DNA of 6,254 nt from an uncultured Verrucomicrobiales bacterium. GTDB lineage: Bacteria > Verrucomicrobiota > Verrucomicrobiia > Verrucomicrobiales > Akkermansiaceae. The stretch covers positions 1 through 6,254 of the forward strand of contig CALFTQ010000066.1 in NCBI GenBank assembly GCA_937916135.1, given 5' to 3'. A program made the translations under genes and the position numbers. Numbering within the stretch: position 1 is the first letter of the stretch; every line of letters begins with the position of its first letter. A model generated the notes under the pieces. It saw only the letters and a list, made by a program, of their open reading frames with translations, was not told where the DNA came from and searched no databases. Positions 6,108 through 6,254 of this stretch are shown one piece after another.

Positions 6108-6254
6108 CGATAAATTGGAATTTAGCTCTGGCGCGTGCGCCAGAGCCATGCGGCACGTAGTGCCGCTTTCGTACCGCCTTCAGGCGGTATTTCATGCGTA
6201 GCGCCAGCTGCGCTTTCATACGCCCGAATGGGCGTATTTACATACACGCTTTGC
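6108..6254. repeat. second copy of the intergenic repeat family, cut by the window edge
   Basis: It begins with the same 16 bases, CGATAAATTGGAATTT (6108-6123), as the complete element at 2769. The interior then differs entirely: instead of one long inverted repeat it holds a row of five distinct hairpins. No right-hand CAATTTATCG end is seen before the window stops at 6254. It contains no gene that I can support. Confidence 0.55.
6125..6237. repeat. array of five different hairpins at about 23-24 nt spacing
   Basis: Perfect stems follow one another: 6125-6146 (10 bp, GCTCTGGCGC arm), 6150-6166 (7 bp, GCGGCAC), 6172-6189 (7 bp, TACCGCC), 6200-6214 (5 bp, AGCGC) and 6218-6237 (8 bp, ATACGCCC). 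The stems are unrelated in sequence, but the later hairpins are joined by TTTCGT (6167), TTTCAT (6190), TTTCAT (6214) and TTTACAT (6237), which recur every 23-24 bases. It is not a CRISPR array: what is conserved is the short linker, and the rest is self-complementary. Confidence 0.8.

Noticed and set aside
6125..6237. CRISPR array
   Set aside because: There is no repeated 23-40 nt unit with unique spacers. Only a six-base linker recurs, and the rest is self-complementary.

Overview
The window looks like a chromosomal stretch of a GC-rich, Gram-negative-type bacterium. The coding regions are compact, there is a lipoprotein with a classical lipobox, the sigma70-type promoters are good, and most genes lack a Shine-Dalgarno sequence. 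The protein flavour (L19, SpeA, a short Cys-containing lipoprotein, a GT11 fucosyltransferase) fits the Verrucomicrobiota, perhaps an Akkermansia-like gut or host-associated bacterium. That assignment is an impression from sequence style, not a computed result.

Layout: rplS (ribosomal protein L19) lies on the minus strand at 121-465, with a strong terminator at 51-88 and a good promoter at 527-555. Divergent from it, a near-consensus promoter (650-678) drives speA (708-2645), a full-length biosynthetic arginine decarboxylase. A 588-nt intergenic stretch (2646-3233) follows. It holds a hairpin after speA, a ~120-bp palindromic repeat element (2769-2888), a candidate extended -10 promoter and an AT-rich perfect palindrome. 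Next comes an alpha-1,2-fucosyltransferase-like GT11 gene (3234-4172), clearly AT-richer than its neighbours and probably acquired. A 41-nt perfect inverted repeat (4351-4391) then abuts the start of a polytopic Gate-domain membrane protein (4393-5538). Seven bases later begins a small lipoprotein (5546-6031), probably in the same operon. A terminator-like hairpin (6055-6087) and an array of five different hairpins (6125-6237) close the window.

The genes do not form one pathway. L19 and SpeA are housekeeping functions (translation; arginine to agmatine for polyamines), the fucosyltransferase is an orphan surface-glycan gene, and the membrane protein/lipoprotein pair is an envelope unit of unknown substrate.

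The least explained feature is a possible family of intergenic elements. Two copies (2769 and 6108) start with the same 16-mer, CGATAAATTGGAATTT, and continue into self-complementary DNA of unrelated sequence. The complete copy ends in the inverted complement of the first ten bases, and the window's first 11 bases match that right end. In the second copy the hairpins are spaced about every 23-24 nt by a TTTCAT/TTTCGT linker. Conserved ends with different palindromic interiors are unusual and are the best candidate here for something undescribed.
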